64,000 bases of DNA from CAYWKU01 sp964459325 (lineage in GTDB: Bacteria > RBG-13-61-14 > CAYWKU01): NCBI GenBank assembly GCA_964459325.1, contig CAYWKU010000003.1, positions 62,001-126,000 on the forward strand, read 5' to 3'. Positions 8,389 to 15,983 of this stretch are shown here, piece by piece. The position numbers and the translations under genes were made by a program. The notes below the pieces were generated by a model that was not told the DNA's origin, did not search any database, and saw only the letters and a program-made list of their open reading frames with translations. Each line of letters begins with the position of its first letter. Within the stretch, counting starts at the first letter, position 1.

Positions 8389-8514
8389 GAGGCCGTTGCA
8401 GAATTAATTATGCCGTAACGCCCGGACGGGCAAAGAGAGGTTGTTTAAAATCAAGTACTTACAAGATGCCACCGAGACGGTGGCGTTACGTTTTTTACAT
8501 TCTGCAACGGCCTC
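8389..8514. repeat. Family B-like hairpin element in the dtxR leader, with unrelated arms
   Basis: A 126-bp element with 16-bp perfect inverted ends GAGGCCGTTGCAGAAT (8389-8404) and its complement (8499-8514). The interior (CGTAACGCCCGGACGGGCAAA, ACTTACAAG, GGTGGCGTTACG) matches the short family B elements at 50249 and 60144, but the outer arms are unrelated to their CAGGGTGTTGAAAAA ends. The hexamer ATAAAG flanks both sides (8383-8388 and 8515-8520), which looks like a target duplication. It lies between the promoter and the coding start, so it is transcribed. Confidence 0.65.
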
Positions 8515-8560
8515 ATAAAGATTAAAAAAAAACTAAAATCAGTAAGTTCACGGAAACAAA

Positions 8561-9028
8561 ATGGCGATAACAGCAAATATGGAAGACTACCTGGAGGCCA
8601 TCTTCGAGATAGAGAATGAGAACTCCTCCCCCGAAGTGCGCGTAACGAATATAGCCAAAAAGCTTAATGTCACCAAACCAAGCGTCGTTGGCATGATTAA
8701 GCACCTCGAAGAACATAAACTCGTTCGCCACAACCGTTATGGAGCGGTTCTACTTACTTCCGAAGGAAGAAAAATAGCGAGGGAAACGCTGCGCAAACAC
8801 CGCGTTTTAAGGCGGTTTTTGGAGGAAGTTTTAGGGTTGGATGCCGAAATAGCCGAAGAAGACGCATGCAAAATGGAGCATACCCTCAGCCATCAGACTA
8901 TAGACCGGTTCATGGCACTGGAGGAGTTCAGGCACCGGGGTCCCTCCAAGGGAAATTTGAGGGGAGAGTCTTTCCGGAAGTTTTTGAGAGGGCGGAATCA
9001 AATAAAAGAAGAAATAAAAGGCGCCTGA
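8561..9028 (+). CDS. DtxR/MntR-family iron-dependent regulator
   Basis: A 155-aa metal-dependent repressor with an N-terminal winged helix (VRVTNIAKKLNVTKPSVVGMIKHLEEHKLV) and the metal-binding dimerisation domain. It has no C-terminal SH3 domain, as in MntR. Putative ligands: Asp9 and Glu12 as in MntR, His80, and Cys103-x2-Glu106-His107 as in the DtxR/IdeR primary site. This is a mixture of the two subfamilies. Position upstream of feoA-feoA-feoB and the shared operators point to Fe(II) sensing. The Shine-Dalgarno (GGAA) is weak and the leader carries a large hairpin. Mn(II) sensing remains possible. Confidence 0.88.
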   Translation: MAITANMEDYLEAIFEIENENSSPEVRVTNIAKKLNVTKPSVVGMIKHLEEHKLVRHNRYGAVLLTSEGRKIARETLRKHRVLRRFLEEVLGLDAEIAEEDACKMEHTLSHQTIDRFMALEEFRHRGPSKGNLRGESFRKFLRGRNQIKEEIKGA

Positions 9029-9120
9029 AATAAGGCAAAATCCACTGGGAAAGAGAGCAAAACAGGGGAGAGCTTTTATCTTCTCAAAAAAAATTATGAG
9101 GAGATTTAATTAAACAAACA

Positions 9121-9405
9121 ATGAGAAGTTGGCAGGCAAATAATCCGAAAAAAGAAACGCTGGGCGATAATCAGAGCCGAAGACACTGTTTTCCTCTGAG
9201 CACCGCTAAGAGTGGCGAAATCGTTAAAGTTGTCAGAGCCGCCGGCGGAAGAGGGCTGGAGTCCAAACTTGCCGCCATGGGCATATATCCGGGTGTGGAG
9301 ATAACGGTTGTCTCAAACCTCGGTGGACCGATGATTATAGAAGTAAAAGGCTCGAGGTTGTCCGTCGGGCACGGGGTGGCTTCGAAAGTTATGGTGGAAA
9401 AATAA
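9121..9405 (+). CDS. feoA: FeoA-domain protein (first copy)
   Basis: A 94-aa protein with an SH3-like FeoA domain after a roughly 28-residue polar N-terminal extension. The core (LSTAKSGEIVKVVRAAGGRGLESKLAAMGIYPGVEITVV, then GGPMIIEVKGSRLSVGHGVASKVMV) follows the FeoA pattern, with the LxxMGxxPG turn. FeoA proteins assist FeoB ferrous-iron transport in the cytoplasm. The GAGGAG Shine-Dalgarno lies further upstream than usual, so a non-ATG start slightly upstream or downstream is possible. It is followed by a second FeoA gene after 25 bp. Confidence 0.85.
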   Translation: MRSWQANNPKKETLGDNQSRRHCFPLSTAKSGEIVKVVRAAGGRGLESKLAAMGIYPGVEITVVSNLGGPMIIEVKGSRLSVGHGVASKVMVEK

Positions 9406-9430
9406 TTTCACGCTCAGAAAGGATACGAAA

Positions 9431-9682
9431 ATGCACGCCCGGGATAGTGTTTTGAAACTGAGTGATTTGGAAATCGGCGAGTCTGCGGAAATAGTCAAAG
9501 TCGGCGCTGTCGGTCAGATAAAAAAACGCCTTCTGGAAATGGGAATCGTTAAAGGCAGCCGTGTGAAAGTTGAAAGACTGGCGCCGCTGGGCGACCCTAT
9601 CGAGGTATTCATTATGGGTTATCACATGAGTTTACGGCGAAGTGAGGCGGAACAAATAGAGGTGAAACAGATTGACGAGTGA
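9431..9682 (+). CDS. feoA: FeoA-domain protein (second copy)
   Basis: An 83-aa FeoA-like protein, with core LSDLEIGESAEIVKVGAVGQIKKRLLEMGIVKGSRVKVERLAPLGDPIEVFIMGYHMSLRRSEAEQI. The GDPIEV and LRRSEA motifs are those of canonical FeoA next to feoB; the first copy (9121) is the more divergent one. The DtxR-type operator at 9698-9715 lies between this gene and feoB, giving feoB an additional control point. Confidence 0.9.
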   Translation: MHARDSVLKLSDLEIGESAEIVKVGAVGQIKKRLLEMGIVKGSRVKVERLAPLGDPIEVFIMGYHMSLRRSEAEQIEVKQIDE

Positions 9683-9697
9683 TTTTTTTTCAAGTAA

Positions 9698-9715
9698 TGT
9701 TAGGTATTCCTAACA
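9698..9715. promoter_or_regulatory. DtxR-type operator upstream of feoB
   Basis: TGTTAGG-TATT-CCTAACA is an 18-bp palindrome with perfect 7-bp arms, 31 bp upstream of the feoB start. It shares the TTAGG-N4-CCTAA core with the palindrome inside the promoter at 8347-8375. No convincing -35/-10 pair accompanies it, so it may act as an internal promoter operator or a roadblock. Confidence 0.7.
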
Positions 9716-9746
9716 TATGGAGCCCTGACGACAGGAGTAAAAAGAA

Positions 9747-11882
9747 ATGAAAACAGCGGAAAACGGCGAAAACAAAAGCGAGTTACTGGTCGCATTGGCC
9801 GGTAATCCCAACTCGGGTAAAACCACCATTTTTAACGCTATTACCGGCGCAAGGCAGCATGTGGGTAACTACCCGGGCGTCACCGTGGAGCGAAGAGAAG
9901 GCAAAAAAGAACATAAAGGCGCCTCCCTTCACATCATTGACCTGCCCGGAACTTATAGCCTGAGCGCGTATTCGCCGGACGAAAAAGTGGCGCGCAAAGT
10001 TCTGCTCGACGAAGCTCCCGACGTGGTCATCCAGATAATTGATGCCGGCAACCTTGAACGAAGCCTGTACCTGACCACCCAGTTGATAGCCCTGAAAGTG
10101 CCGTTGGTGCTGGCGTTCAACATGATGGACGAGGTGGAAAAAAAGGGCATCCAAATTGATATTGAGCAATTAAGTACCCTGCTCGGAGTACCGATTATAA
10201 CAACTGTTGGTCATAGGGGATGGGGGATGGAAGAATTGGTGGACAAAGCTGTCGAGGTGGCTCAAGCAGGTGAAAAACCCGCTGTCGAGGTAAAATTCGG
10301 CTTGGAACTCGATAACTCCATTGACTCTATCCGGGAAGCCGTGACGGGAACTCCGCTGGTTGAGAAGTATGATGCGAAATGGCTGGCTATAAAACTTCTG
10401 GAAGAGGACCAGGAAGTTACGGGGTGGATGATGTCCGCCGAGGGAGATAAAGCCCTGGAGGTGGCTCGCGACGAGAGGCAAAAAGTGAACCATCTCATGG
10501 GCGATGAGCCCGAAATTCTGCTCGCAGACGCCCGTTATGGCTGGCTCCACGGTGCGGTAAAGGAAACGGTCAGGCTCACCCGGGTGGGAAGACAAACCAT
10601 TACGGATAAGGTTGATACCGTATTGGCCAACAGGGTGTTGGGTTTGCCCATATTTCTGCTTTTCATGTGGGTAACGTTTGAAATCACTTTCAGGCTGGGC
10701 GAGCCCCTGATGGAGTTCATCGAGAGCGGCGTGGGATGGTTGGGAAACGGTGTGTCGTTGGTTCTGCCGGAGGGGTTAATTCAGTCCGTTATAGTCGACG
10801 GTGTCATAGCGGGGGTTGGCGGAGTGCTGGTTTTTCTGCCCAATATCATGCTTTTATTTATAATGGTTTCCCTGATGGAGGATTCCGGCTACATGGCGCG
10901 CGCCGCGTTTATCGTTGATAAGGTTATGCACCGAATCGGCTTGCACGGCAAAAGTTTCATTCCTTTATTTATAGGTTTCGGCTGTAACGTGCCGGCAATC
11001 ATGGGCACAAGAGTTCTCGAAAACGAACGTGACCGGATTACCACCATCCTGGTTGCTCCATTCATAAGCTGCAGCGCAAGACTGCCGATTTACATTCTCC
11101 TTGCCGGGGCATTTTTCCCGGCGGCACATGCGGGAAAAGTCATCTTCTCGCTTTACATCCTGGGAATTGTCGTCGCAATGATTATGGCACGCCTGCTCAG
11201 GGCATATGTCGTGAAGGGGCCGCCCACCCCCTTCGTGATGGAGCTTCCACCGTATCGGATGCCGACCATCAAGAGCGTGCTGATGCACATGTGGGAGCGG
11301 GCGTGGATGTACCTTAAAAAGGCGGGGACAATTATCCTGGCTGCCTCCATAGTGGTATGGTTTCTTACCAGTTTCCCCGGACAAGTAAAGCACAGCGGGG
11401 AAGTTGAAAAAGCCATTTCCAGGTACGGCTCCGTCGAAAAATTACCCGAGGGGATGCGAAATATTGCGGCCGGGGAAAAAATTTCAGAAAGCTATGCGGG
11501 CAGAATCGGCCGGGCCGTTTCACCGCTTCTCAAACCTATCGGCCTAGACAATTGGAAGACCGGCATCGCCCTTTTGACCGGATTCGCGGCAAAAGAAATC
11601 GTGGTCTCCACTATGGGCACCCTTTACAGCCTCGGCGAGACCGGCGAAAAGAGTCCGGACCTCAGGAAAGCGTTGAAGTCTGACCCGTTTTTCACTCCTC
11701 TGCGAGCTTATACATTCATGGTTTTCGTTCTTCTTTATATTCCCTGCATGGCCGTCGTGGCGGTGGCGTATCGCGAGCTCGGCTCATGGAAATGGACCGC
11801 CTTGATGGTATTAATGACTACATCGGTGGCTTATATCGCCTCGGGTATAACCTGGTGGCTGGGTAATCTTATAATCTTGTAA
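9747..11882 (+). CDS. feoB: Ferrous iron transporter FeoB
   Basis: A 711-aa inner-membrane Fe(II) transporter. The N-terminal G domain shows G1 GNPNSGKTT, the GNYPGVTVE switch region, G3 DLPGTYSL and G4 NMMDE. Then comes the helical GDI-like domain, followed by multiple membrane segments with the two family 'gate' repeats (for example VGGVLVFLPNIMLLFIMVSLMEDSGYMARAAF and GFGCNVPAI). An AGGAG Shine-Dalgarno precedes the ATG. Length is normal and no FeoC-like domain follows. Iron control by the upstream DtxR-like protein is likely from the operator at 9698. Confidence 0.96.
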   Translation: MKTAENGENKSELLVALAGNPNSGKTTIFNAITGARQHVGNYPGVTVERREGKKEHKGASLHIIDLPGTYSLSAYSPDEKVARKVLLDEAPDVVIQIIDAGNLERSLYLTTQLIALKVPLVLAFNMMDEVEKKGIQIDIEQLSTLLGVPIITTVGHRGWGMEELVDKAVEVAQAGEKPAVEVKFGLELDNSIDSIREAVTGTPLVEKYDAKWLAIKLLEEDQEVTGWMMSAEGDKALEVARDERQKVNHLMGDEPEILLADARYGWLHGAVKETVRLTRVGRQTITDKVDTVLANRVLGLPIFLLFMWVTFEITFRLGEPLMEFIESGVGWLGNGVSLVLPEGLIQSVIVDGVIAGVGGVLVFLPNIMLLFIMVSLMEDSGYMARAAFIVDKVMHRIGLHGKSFIPLFIGFGCNVPAIMGTRVLENERDRITTILVAPFISCSARLPIYILLAGAFFPAAHAGKVIFSLYILGIVVAMIMARLLRAYVVKGPPTPFVMELPPYRMPTIKSVLMHMWERAWMYLKKAGTIILAASIVVWFLTSFPGQVKHSGEVEKAISRYGSVEKLPEGMRNIAAGEKISESYAGRIGRAVSPLLKPIGLDNWKTGIALLTGFAAKEIVVSTMGTLYSLGETGEKSPDLRKALKSDPFFTPLRAYTFMVFVLLYIPCMAVVAVAYRELGSWKWTALMVLMTTSVAYIASGITWWLGNLIIL

Positions 11883-11903
11883 ATAATGAAAGGAGTGAAT
11901 ATT

Positions 11904-12656
11904 ATGCTTAAACTCAAACCCCAGAGCATACTTGTATTGAGCTGTCTTTTCGCGGTGTATTTGAGTTCGCCGGCGTTCGCTTACCATCCCCTGAGTACCG
12001 ACGATCCGGGAACAACCGAATACCGCCATTTCGAGTTCGAGTGGGGCAATCACCTCATAATGCCGGAAGATATTGTGGAGGAATATGCCGGATACGTGGC
12101 GATAAAATCCGGGCTGGCGCCGGGCCTCGAGTTCGACACGGCGTTGAACTTCACATACTGGATAGATACCGGAGATAATTACACCTCCGGCTGGGGCGAC
12201 GTCGAGATGCTGCTCAAGTACAGGTTCCTGGGGGACGGCGACGGGCCGTACAATATGGGCGTCGAGGTCATCGGGCTGTTTCCCTCGGGGGAGGAGGACA
12301 AGGGCTTGTCGTCGGGGGAGAATATTACCCCCACCGCCTTCCTCTTCGGAAGCCTCGGCGGAGGGCCATTTCGGGTGCTGCTGAACCTGGGCGGCACATC
12401 GGTGCCGGATGAAAATGACACGGCGCTTTATGGCACCGCCATCGAATATAATGTTACCGAAGAATTCGTATTTGCAGCGGAAATTTTCGGAGAATCGGAC
12501 ATGGAGAAAGGCGGCGGCAACGACCCATTAGAGGCGATGGCCGGAATGCTGTACGATCCCGCAGATTGGCTTACATTGAGTGCCGGTGCGGGCACAGGCT
12601 TAGCTCCTGACTCGCCTGATCTCCACCTCACTTTTGCTGTGCTGGTTGGCTGGTAG
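11904..12656 (+). CDS. Exported beta-barrel protein, transporter/MetA-pathway-like family, feo-linked
   Basis: A 250-aa protein started at the ATG at 11904, which has an ideal AAAGGAG Shine-Dalgarno; the frame opens 18 bp earlier. The signal peptide ends at SSPAFA and the mature protein begins YHPLSTDDPGTTEYRHFEFE. That HPL-TDD-GT opening is typical of small outer-membrane 'transporter' proteins related to the phenol MetA-pathway family. Beta-strand alternation runs to a C-terminal tryptophan (AVLVGW). It starts 21 bp after feoB, so it is co-transcribed and may provide the outer-membrane path for iron. That role is inference from context. Confidence 0.65.
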   Translation: MLKLKPQSILVLSCLFAVYLSSPAFAYHPLSTDDPGTTEYRHFEFEWGNHLIMPEDIVEEYAGYVAIKSGLAPGLEFDTALNFTYWIDTGDNYTSGWGDVEMLLKYRFLGDGDGPYNMGVEVIGLFPSGEEDKGLSSGENITPTAFLFGSLGGGPFRVLLNLGGTSVPDENDTALYGTAIEYNVTEEFVFAAEIFGESDMEKGGGNDPLEAMAGMLYDPADWLTLSAGAGTGLAPDSPDLHLTFAVLVGW

Positions 12657-12741
12657 TGCTCCATCAAGGTCGCCGGAATCGCCGGTAACCACCCGTTAAA
12701 ACTGAATTGTTACAGCTTCGGAAAAATAAAACGGGACATAT

Positions 12742-14160
12742 CTATTGTTTATTCGGAATGATTTTTTTATTCAGTGGTATGTCCCACTTCTTCATATATT
12801 TCCAGATAGTTGTGTGGCTGCAACCCAATCGCCGCCCGACCATGGATTTATTCCAGTCACATTCCTCAAGAAGTGAAATAAGACCTTCTTTTGTAATTCC
12901 TTTTGTTTCCGAGGATTCGGAACGGGAACGAGAATCATTGTACTGTATTCTTCTTACCTCCACGGGGAGGTCAAACAACTCAATCTGACTGTTCTCGCAA
13001 ATAACAAACGCGTGTTCTATAGCGTTTTCCAACTCTCTAATGTTTCCGGGCCAGTGGTATTCCATCAGAACCCGTAACGCATCCTCGGAAATAGAGGTAA
13101 TATTCCTGTTGTTATCGCGATTGAAACGTTTAATGAAATGATCGACAAGCAGCGGGATATCGCTCTTGTGTTCTCTCAGTGGAGGAAGATTGATTGTAAA
13201 TACCTTTAACCGGAAGTAAAGGTCCTCCCGAAACTTTCCCTCTCTAACAAGTTCCTCAAGATTTCTATTGGTGGAGGCTACTATTCTAATATCGATTTTC
13301 CTCTGCCTGGACTCGCCGATTCTTTCTATCACGTGGTCTTGTAACACGCGAAGAAGTTTTACCTGTATCACCGGCGAAATATCCCCTATTTCGTCAAGCA
13401 TGATGGTTCCGCCGTCAGCTTCCTCGAACCTTCCCGCACGGTTTCTAACAGCCCCCGTGAAAGCCCCTTTAACATGGCCGAAAAGCTCACTTTCCAGCAT
13501 CGATTCCGGCAAAGCGGAACAATTCACCAAAACGAAAGGCCGCTCCGCCCTCTGGCTCTGATAATGAAGGGCGCCCGCGGCAAGTTCCTTGCCGGTTCCG
13601 CTTTCTCCCAGTACCAGTACGGTAGCGTTATTTGTTTCCGCCGCCATCTTTATTGATTTATATACCTTTTGCATCGGCGCGCTTTCACCCACTATATTGC
13701 CAAGGCTGTGATGCAATCGTTTCTGCTCGCTTTCGGCTTTCTTTTTTATCTTCTGCACCGATGTTATATCCGTAACGCTTTCAACCGCGCCGATAACATT
13801 GCCGTGTTTATCCTGGATTGCCTTGGCGTTTTTCAATACCGGCACGAACCAGCCGTTTCTGTGTCTGAGCATGCATTCCATATCTTTTATTTCGCCATTT
13901 ACGAAAAGCCCGCATTTCTCCACGTTGTTGGGGCAAACCTCTCCGTTTCTGTACTGAAATTCCAGCAGACTCGGATGTTTCCCGAACACTTCTTCGCGGG
14001 CATATCCCGTGATATTCTCCATTGTTTTATTCCACAGAATAATCCGCGCCGACCGGTCTATTGTGAACACGCCGTTGGGAACCGTTTCCATTAGAATTTC
14101 AGGAAGAGAAGCCTCGAGACCATCTTTAACCAATTCCTGAAATTTCTTCAGCACTTCCAT
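12742..14160 (-). CDS. PAS-domain sigma-54-dependent transcriptional activator
   Basis: A 472-aa enhancer-binding protein. Residues about 22-135 form a PAS domain with three cysteines (C76, C83, C96) that could hold a redox or metal cofactor. The AAA+ domain has Walker A GESGTGKE (185-192), the sigma-54 contact loop GAFTGA (232-237) and Walker B GGTIMLDEIGD. A Fis-type helix-turn-helix with CSHTTIWKYMKKWDI closes the protein. It lies at the distal end of the Hdr cluster on the same strand, and that cluster has a consensus sigma-54 promoter and upstream palindromes. It is therefore the best candidate activator of the cluster. Confidence 0.93.
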   Translation of the reverse strand: MEVLKKFQELVKDGLEASLPEILMETVPNGVFTIDRSARIILWNKTMENITGYAREEVFGKHPSLLEFQYRNGEVCPNNVEKCGLFVNGEIKDMECMLRHRNGWFVPVLKNAKAIQDKHGNVIGAVESVTDITSVQKIKKKAESEQKRLHHSLGNIVGESAPMQKVYKSIKMAAETNNATVLVLGESGTGKELAAGALHYQSQRAERPFVLVNCSALPESMLESELFGHVKGAFTGAVRNRAGRFEEADGGTIMLDEIGDISPVIQVKLLRVLQDHVIERIGESRQRKIDIRIVASTNRNLEELVREGKFREDLYFRLKVFTINLPPLREHKSDIPLLVDHFIKRFNRDNNRNITSISEDALRVLMEYHWPGNIRELENAIEHAFVICENSQIELFDLPVEVRRIQYNDSRSRSESSETKGITKEGLISLLEECDWNKSMVGRRLGCSHTTIWKYMKKWDIPLNKKIIPNKQ

Positions 14161-14576
14161 GATGTTTTTTTCCTTATCTCGCGGTATTTTGCTTCTTTCA
14201 CCGGCGTTCTTTCTATCCCATTTCTACGTTCTCCGCCCTGCCGCCACTTTATCCTGCAGGAGTTTACACAACGGGATATTTCAATAACTTAATGCTTTGC
14301 GTTCTAAAACGAATGAATCTCATCAGAACGTAAAGTCAGACTTTTACCCGGGAAAAACATTTCAAAAATTAATAATTGTCTCGAGCAATAATACAAGAAA
14401 TTATCAGCAAGCATCTTATTTTTATACATCACTTCATACCCACATCCGGGTCAATCCGGTTGGCTGCGATGATTGCGTTTATAAAATAACAATATACTAA
14501 TCATTATGATAATAATTTCTGCCGAAAATTCAATCCGGTACACAGACTCATAAGGATATAATCAGCTTTTTGAGAA
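14161..14576. other. AT-rich intergenic region between hdrB and the sigma-54 activator gene
   Basis: 416 bp without a supported gene. It is clearly more AT-rich than its neighbours and presumably holds the promoter of the activator gene. No sigma-54 consensus, long hairpin or repeat from the families in this window was seen. Confidence 0.4.
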
Positions 14577-15455
14577 TTAAAATCCCGCCGTAACCGCCTC
14601 CCTCGGAACGCTGCATATCGGCGCCACCTCTTTCGCATCAAAACCCATACAGAGCGCCAGTATCTGATTGTAATCGAATACGGGAATATTGTAATCGCCG
14701 TTTCCTTTGCTGAGTTGCTGCTGAACGTTATCGAGATGCATCAGACATGTGATGCAGGAGACGACGATAAAATCCGCTTGCGTTTCGTTTTTTATTGCGT
14801 CAAGTTTTTCCTTCGCGTAAGCTTGAGCTTCCGGGGCGGAGGTGTTGTGAAAGCCGCCAGCTCCGCCACAGCATTGATATTCCCGGCTGAAAGAGTCCAC
14901 CTCGGCCCCTAGCGCTTCAACTAAACTTCGCAGGATGTGTGGCCTTGCCGGCGGACTGTCAAAACCCACCAGTTCGCTGGGAAACAGAGTGTGGCAAGGG
15001 TATTGAACCACGGCGTGCTTTCCTTCCAGGCTTTTGTTGATGCTCCCGGATATGTTTTCAATACCCACATCATTATAAAGCACGTCGGTAATGTGCCGTA
15101 CCTTTACTTTGCCTTCGACTTTGCGACCTGTCGGCTCAAGCAGTTCGTTAACCCGCTGTTTCCGTTGTTCATCAGCGAGAATGTGCTCCAGGCCCATCCG
15201 CAACGAGCTGTAACAGGAGCCGCATTCTACAAGCAGGTCCAGCCCTTTCTGCTCTGCAATCGAAAGATTCCAGCCGCTTACCGCCAGGTGCGAATCATCC
15301 TCGGTCGAGGGCAGAGTGCCGAATGCGGGGCAACATACATATCCCTCGAGGTCTACGAGGTCGACCCCCAGCTTCGGCATTGAAAGCCTTATCGCCCGCT
15401 CTACATCGGGCCGTATGGCGGGCGTGTTACATCCCAGAAATAATCCGATTTCCAT
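14577..15455 (-). CDS. hdrB: Heterodisulfide reductase subunit B (HdrB-like)
   Basis: A 292-aa protein when started at the ATG at 15455 (AAAGGTG Shine-Dalgarno, one base after the hdrC stop); a GTG at 15464 would overlap hdrC. It contains two CCG-type cysteine-rich domains: CCPAFG followed by VECGSCYSSL, then YPCHTLFP, QCCGGAGGF and VSCITC. In methanogen HdrB these bind the non-cubane [4Fe-4S] clusters that reduce the disulfide substrate. In a bacterium the substrate is not CoM-S-S-CoB; a menaquinone-linked or other thiol/disulfide acceptor is possible. It pairs with HdrC immediately upstream. Confidence 0.9.
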   Translation of the reverse strand: MEIGLFLGCNTPAIRPDVERAIRLSMPKLGVDLVDLEGYVCCPAFGTLPSTEDDSHLAVSGWNLSIAEQKGLDLLVECGSCYSSLRMGLEHILADEQRKQRVNELLEPTGRKVEGKVKVRHITDVLYNDVGIENISGSINKSLEGKHAVVQYPCHTLFPSELVGFDSPPARPHILRSLVEALGAEVDSFSREYQCCGGAGGFHNTSAPEAQAYAKEKLDAIKNETQADFIVVSCITCLMHLDNVQQQLSKGNGDYNIPVFDYNQILALCMGFDAKEVAPICSVPREAVTAGF

Positions 15456-15456
15456 T

Positions 15457-15966
15457 TTAGACACCTTTAAACATGAAGTCGTTATCGCTCAGCACTTTCG
15501 TTTTCAAAAGCATTTCCCTGAATTTCTCCAGAAGTTCGGGGTACTCGGTCAAAGCCGGCAGCTTCTCGGGTAAACCGAGCGATTTTCTCTGCTCCGTATT
15601 TCTTTCAACAGGCTGGGTATATCCCCTCTCGTAGATTTCAATCAACGATGTTGGAATGCGCGTGGAATCGTTGGCGCACTGCCATTTTCGTATGGCAAGG
15701 CACAGCTCGAAAGGCTTCACGTCCATGGGGCACATTTCCTCGCACCGTGAGCAGGTTACGCAAGTCCAGGGCGTATCCTCGTCTAGAAGCTCGTCTTCAA
15801 GCCCCAAAATAACCATCCGCGCAAGATTTCTTATCAGAAGGGGAGGGTTGGCGTTCGACGCGGGACACTCTGAGATACAAGTGCTGCAGTTGAAACAGTA
15901 GAGCAGGTTGGGGCTGTCGAAAACCTCGTTCCATAAATCCTTTTTCGCTTCCAGCAAATCAACCAC
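15457..15966 (-). CDS. hdrC: Heterodisulfide reductase subunit C (HdrC-like ferredoxin)
   Basis: A 169-aa iron-sulfur protein with two [4Fe-4S] motifs, CFNCSTCISECP and CVTCSRCEEMCP, as in HdrC. It starts with GTG and a GGAGG Shine-Dalgarno. It would carry electrons from the HdrA flavin to HdrB. It is located between the tandem HdrA gene (18 bp upstream) and hdrB (directly adjacent). Confidence 0.9.
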   Translation of the reverse strand: MVDLLEAKKDLWNEVFDSPNLLYCFNCSTCISECPASNANPPLLIRNLARMVILGLEDELLDEDTPWTCVTCSRCEEMCPMDVKPFELCLAIRKWQCANDSTRIPTSLIEIYERGYTQPVERNTEQRKSLGLPEKLPALTEYPELLEKFREMLLKTKVLSDNDFMFKGV

Positions 15967-15983
15967 TTTATAACCTCCAGATG

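Noticed and set aside
8389..8514. Riboswitch in the dtxR leader
   Set aside because: The structure is explained by homology to the mobile hairpin family; no aptamer-like conserved core was seen.
12660..12741. Small inverted repeat after the feo operon
   Set aside because: The arms are only a few bases (CGCCGG) and no T-tract follows, so a terminator cannot be supported.
14297..14500. 67-codon open frame in the AT-rich gap
   Set aside because: Low-complexity composition, no ribosome site, no recognisable domain.
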